A stretch of 34,758 nucleotides of DNA from Clostridiales bacterium (GTDB taxonomy: Bacteria; Bacillota; Clostridia; Christensenellales; UBA1242): NCBI GenBank assembly GCA_918262735.1, contig CAKJYJ010000008.1, positions 1 to 34,758 on the forward strand. Direction: 5' to 3'. Below the pieces are notes generated by a model. The model was not told where the DNA came from. It did no database searches and worked only from the letters and a program-made list of their open reading frames with translations. Shown piece by piece: positions 33,801-34,758 of this stretch; positions within the stretch are counted from its first letter, which is position 1, and each line of letters opens with the position of its first letter. The position numbers and the translations under genes are program-made.

Positions 33801-34758
33801 CAAATGGGCATAACATGCAACAAAGCCATAATCAGAATTTCCTGCTGTTATATTTAACTGTGATAGGTTATTTACTATATAAAGATTACTGCATCCATAG
33901 AATGCATAATCACCTATTCTGGTTACACTGTTAGGTATTGTTACATTGATTAGACCACTGCAATTATAGAACGCATAGTTCTTAATTTCTGTGATTTCTT
34001 CTGGTATTATTAAATCAGTTACTTCGTTATTACCAACAAACAAATAATGAGAATAACGTAATGGATTTGAATACACATTACCAAACGATATATTCAACCA
34101 TGAGTCTATACTTTCTATTGTTACACTCATTAGACTACTGCAATTATAGAATGCTGAATTACCTATGCTGCTTACACCACTACCAATGGTTACACTGGTT
34201 AGACTACTGCAACCAGAGAATGCATCTTCGCCTATGCTGGTTACACTATTTGGTATAGTTATACTGGTTAGACTGCTGCAATTATAGAATGTAGAATTAC
34301 CTATGCTGGTTACACCACTCGGTATGTTTACACTGGTTAGACTACTGCAATTATAGAATGCTCGATAACCTATATTAGTTACACCTTCTTGAATTATCAC
34401 CCTTTTTAGATTGGTAATGCCATAACTACTTACTTCTCCCTGTATTGCTCCAGGTATGGTTATATTTTCAAGCTGTTGATTTAGAGTAAAAATATAACTA
34501 TCGCTATAAACCGAACCCTCTTCAAAATCTAGTGTGATAAGGTTTGTACAACCTGCAAATGGGTTGTTTGAATTACTGTTTTCAATGTATCCCATTCTTG
34601 TTACTTTATTTGGTATTACTATACCTGTTAGGCTAGTGCAATTTTTGAACACTTTGTTTCCAATCGTTTTTAGATTTGAACCAGATTCAAATGTAACTGA
34701 TCGTAAATTTGAACACCCTTCAAACGCTTGATGTTTTATTTCTTGTACAACATTTTTA
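30852..34758 (-). CDS. BspA-type LRR surface protein 2, 5'-truncated by the window edge
   Basis: The frame is open to the right edge: 35 further codons upstream of the GTG at 34652 continue the LRR pattern (HQAFEGCSNLRSVTF), so the N-terminus, signal and start lie outside. About 1300 residues are visible. They are nearly all 23-residue LRR_5 repeats (LTSVTIPNSVTSIG) with three kinds of inserts. The IYNKS/SLDSRT module has two good copies plus a diverged one near 33640-33880. The WLNISF/YVGNNEVTELI module has two copies. A 270-base module ESMTLPFVGGSV ... YYIPSSLRSVTITGGNI has three copies. The C-terminus (WFVADSSTATSG ... YWKRSA) matches the first BspA-type protein. No sortase signal. Surface-binding role is inferred from the family. 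Confidence 0.9.
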   Translation of the reverse strand, partial: KNVVQEIKHQAFEGCSNLRSVTFESGSNLKTIGNKVFKNCTSLTGIVIPNKVTRMGYIENSNSNNPFAGCTNLITLDFEEGSVYSDSYIFTLNQQLENITIPGAIQGEVSSYGITNLKRVIIQEGVTNIGYRAFYNCSSLTSVNIPSGVTSIGNSTFYNCSSLTSITIPNSVTSIGEDAFSGCSSLTSVTIGSGVSSIGNSAFYNCSSLMSVTIESIDSWLNISFGNVYSNPLRYSHYLFVGNNEVTDLIIPEEITEIKNYAFYNCSGLINVTIPNSVTRIGDYAFYGCSNLYIVNNLSQLNITAGNSDYGFVACYAHLVVSDENFSLDKLEEIDGVMYYKESLTNYKAVYVVDETITLVTLNENTTEICRKAFYNCSSLTSITIPNSVTSIGDYTFYNCSSLTSITIPNSVTSIGAYAFSGCGSLESMTLAFVGESVKTATDTYQYPFGYIFGSTSYTGATMVTQNYHGSSTSSTTNTTYYIPSSLRSVTITGGNILRGAFYGCSMLTSVTIGSGVTSINSGAFCGCSSLESMTLPFVGGSVKIATDTYQYPLGYIFGTTYYTGATSVTQYYYGSSTSSTTNTTYYIPSSLRSVTITGGNIPYGAFYCCSMLTSVTLSNNVTSIGNEAFSGCSSLTSVTIENIESWLNISFGDMYSNPLCYAHHLYIGNNEVTELIISEGITEIKDYAFSNCSSLTSVIVGSGVTSIGNEAFSGCSSLTSVTIGSGVTSIGGAAFYSCSNLTSVTIPNSVTSIGSNAFYNCSSLTSVTIGSGVTSIGSNAFYGCSSLTSITIPNSVTSIGRYVFSGCSSLTSVTIGSGVTSISSGAFCGCSSLESMTLPFIGGSVKAVTDTYQYPLGYIFGTTSYDGSTSVTQCYFGSSKNKTTNTTYYIPSSLRSVTITGGNILFGAFYGCSMLTSVTIPDSVTSIGDRAFYACSSLTSVTIPNSVTSIGDRAFYNCSGLTSITIPDSVTSIGSEAFQYCYALAEIYNKSALTITKGSGIAEYAEVVYSGDEINTPTKIEEIDGVKYYKESETSYIALKCIDKTKTTISLDSRTTKIRQHAFSGCSSLTSVTIPNSVTSIGSEAFYGCSSLTSITIPNSVTSMGSSAFSGCYALAEVYNKSSLTITKGSSNYGRVAEYAEVVYSGDTINTPSKIEIIDGVAYYKESETSYIALVCLDKTKTTISLDSRTTKIRQYAFYGCGNLTSVNIPNSVTSIGDRAFQSCICLTIITIGSGVTSIGNYAFLYCSSLTSVTFENPNGWFVADSSTATSGTDVTLTNSATNATYLRTTYYNKYWKRSA
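31176..31417 (-). repeat. IYNKS/SLDSRT module copy 4 (second BspA-type gene)
   Basis: Shares long identical DNA stretches with copies 1-3, which lie about 11-12 kb away in the first BspA-type gene. Confidence 0.75.
31581..31810 (-). repeat. IYNKS/SLDSRT module copy 5
   Basis: Short-form copy (GSGIAEYAEVVYSG), closest in layout to copy 2 of the first BspA-type gene. Confidence 0.75.
32011..32280 (-). repeat. 270-base TLPF/YYIPSSLRSV module copy A
   Basis: Encodes ESMTLPFIGGSV, GYIFGTTSY, YYIPSSLRSVTITGGNI and the start of the next LRR. This copy differs most from B and C around SSKNKTTNTT. Confidence 0.8.
32920..33189 (-). repeat. 270-base TLPF/YYIPSSLRSV module copy B
   Basis: Same length as copy A and very similar to copy C, which begins 46 bases further on; the two form an almost direct tandem. 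Confidence 0.8.
33235..33505 (-). repeat. TLPF/YYIPSSLRSV module copy C
   Basis: 271 bases, with TLAFVGESV instead of TLPFVGGSV. Spacing of B and C is one LRR-sized step. Confidence 0.8.

Noticed and set aside
30852..34652. GTG at 34652 as the start of the second BspA-type gene
   Set aside because: The frame continues upstream to the window edge with further LRR sequence, and a signal peptide and SD are missing at 34652.
30852..34731. Plus-strand open frames opposite the second BspA-type gene, rich in Leu, Tyr and His
   Set aside because: They mirror the LRR repeats in an antisense frame, have no SD and repeat the same low-complexity pattern.
18636..34758. Regular ~69-base periodic repeats that could suggest a CRISPR array or satellite DNA
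   Set aside because: The period equals 23 codons of an uninterrupted reading frame with the LRR_5 consensus, and units vary at third positions. There are no identical short repeats with unique spacers and no cas genes.
1..34758. tRNA or rRNA genes, insertion sequences, transposases, integrases, toxin-antitoxin or phage-defence genes
   Set aside because: No cloverleaf, rRNA segment or such protein motif was recognised on either strand.

Overview
This window is AT-rich DNA from a Gram-positive-type bacterium, most likely an uncultured member of Clostridia (Bacillota). The signs are SpoVG, a long-form hibernation factor, the mcsA-mcsB-clpC operon, two DUF1540 cysteine units, a WalJ/HtrA pair, purine-rich AGGAGG ribosome binding sites, and the rpmG-secE-nusG-rplK-rplA order. 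Several very large surface proteins (BspA-type leucine-rich repeats, GLUG repeats, jelly-roll modules) recall gut Clostridia such as Christensenellales. That placement is inference; no rRNA or other decisive taxonomic marker is present. Nearly all genes lie on the minus strand; only a surface protein, a DUF1540 gene and spoVG are on plus.

Layout, left to right: (1) 1-414 holds no convincing gene but a GC-richer, strongly foldable element at 1-160. (2) 415-3193, minus: a compact operon of a two-gene split TauE/SafE-type transporter, an RlmD-type 23S rRNA methyltransferase and TcdA. (3) 3286-6492, plus: a 1068-residue membrane protein with four jelly-roll-like ectodomain modules and a cytoplasmic coiled coil. 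(4) 6564-9455, minus: rplI, walJ-like hydrolase, HtrA lipoprotein protease and a membrane-anchored lytic transglycosylase, a cell-envelope upkeep operon. (5) 9538-12597: DUF1540, rpmE, murC, spoVG, hpf. (6) 12674-16506, minus: mcsA-mcsB-clpC. (7) 16676-18409: an unknown glycine-rich membrane protein and a tail-anchored J-domain protein. (8) 18636-22475: a BspA-type LRR protein. (9) 22630-25011: rpmG-secE-nusG-rplK-rplA with two L1 autoregulatory sites. (10) 25244-30688: glnS followed closely by two GLUG-repeat surface proteins. (11) 30852 to the window edge: a second BspA-type protein, cut off at its N-terminus.

The strongest unusual signal is the protein quality-control operon. McsB keeps the guanidino-kinase fold pattern but has lost nearly all catalytic and phosphate-binding residues: the SxRxR arginines, the second Glu of NEED, the Cys of SCPTN and two later arginines. 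The ClpC encoded next to it lacks the [LIV]GF loop that docks ClpP. No ctsR gene or recognisable CtsR/CIRCE operator precedes the operon. Read together, this suggests a McsAB-ClpC system turned into something other than the arginine-phosphorylation and ClpCP pathway known from Bacillus. Other points of interest are a hairpin burying the htrA ribosome binding site, a foldable element at the left edge with a GAAA tetraloop, near-identical repeat blocks within and between the two BspA genes, and a shared YWK ending on four surface proteins.

All coordinates and motif readings were made by eye. Family names rest on remembered motifs, not on database searches.
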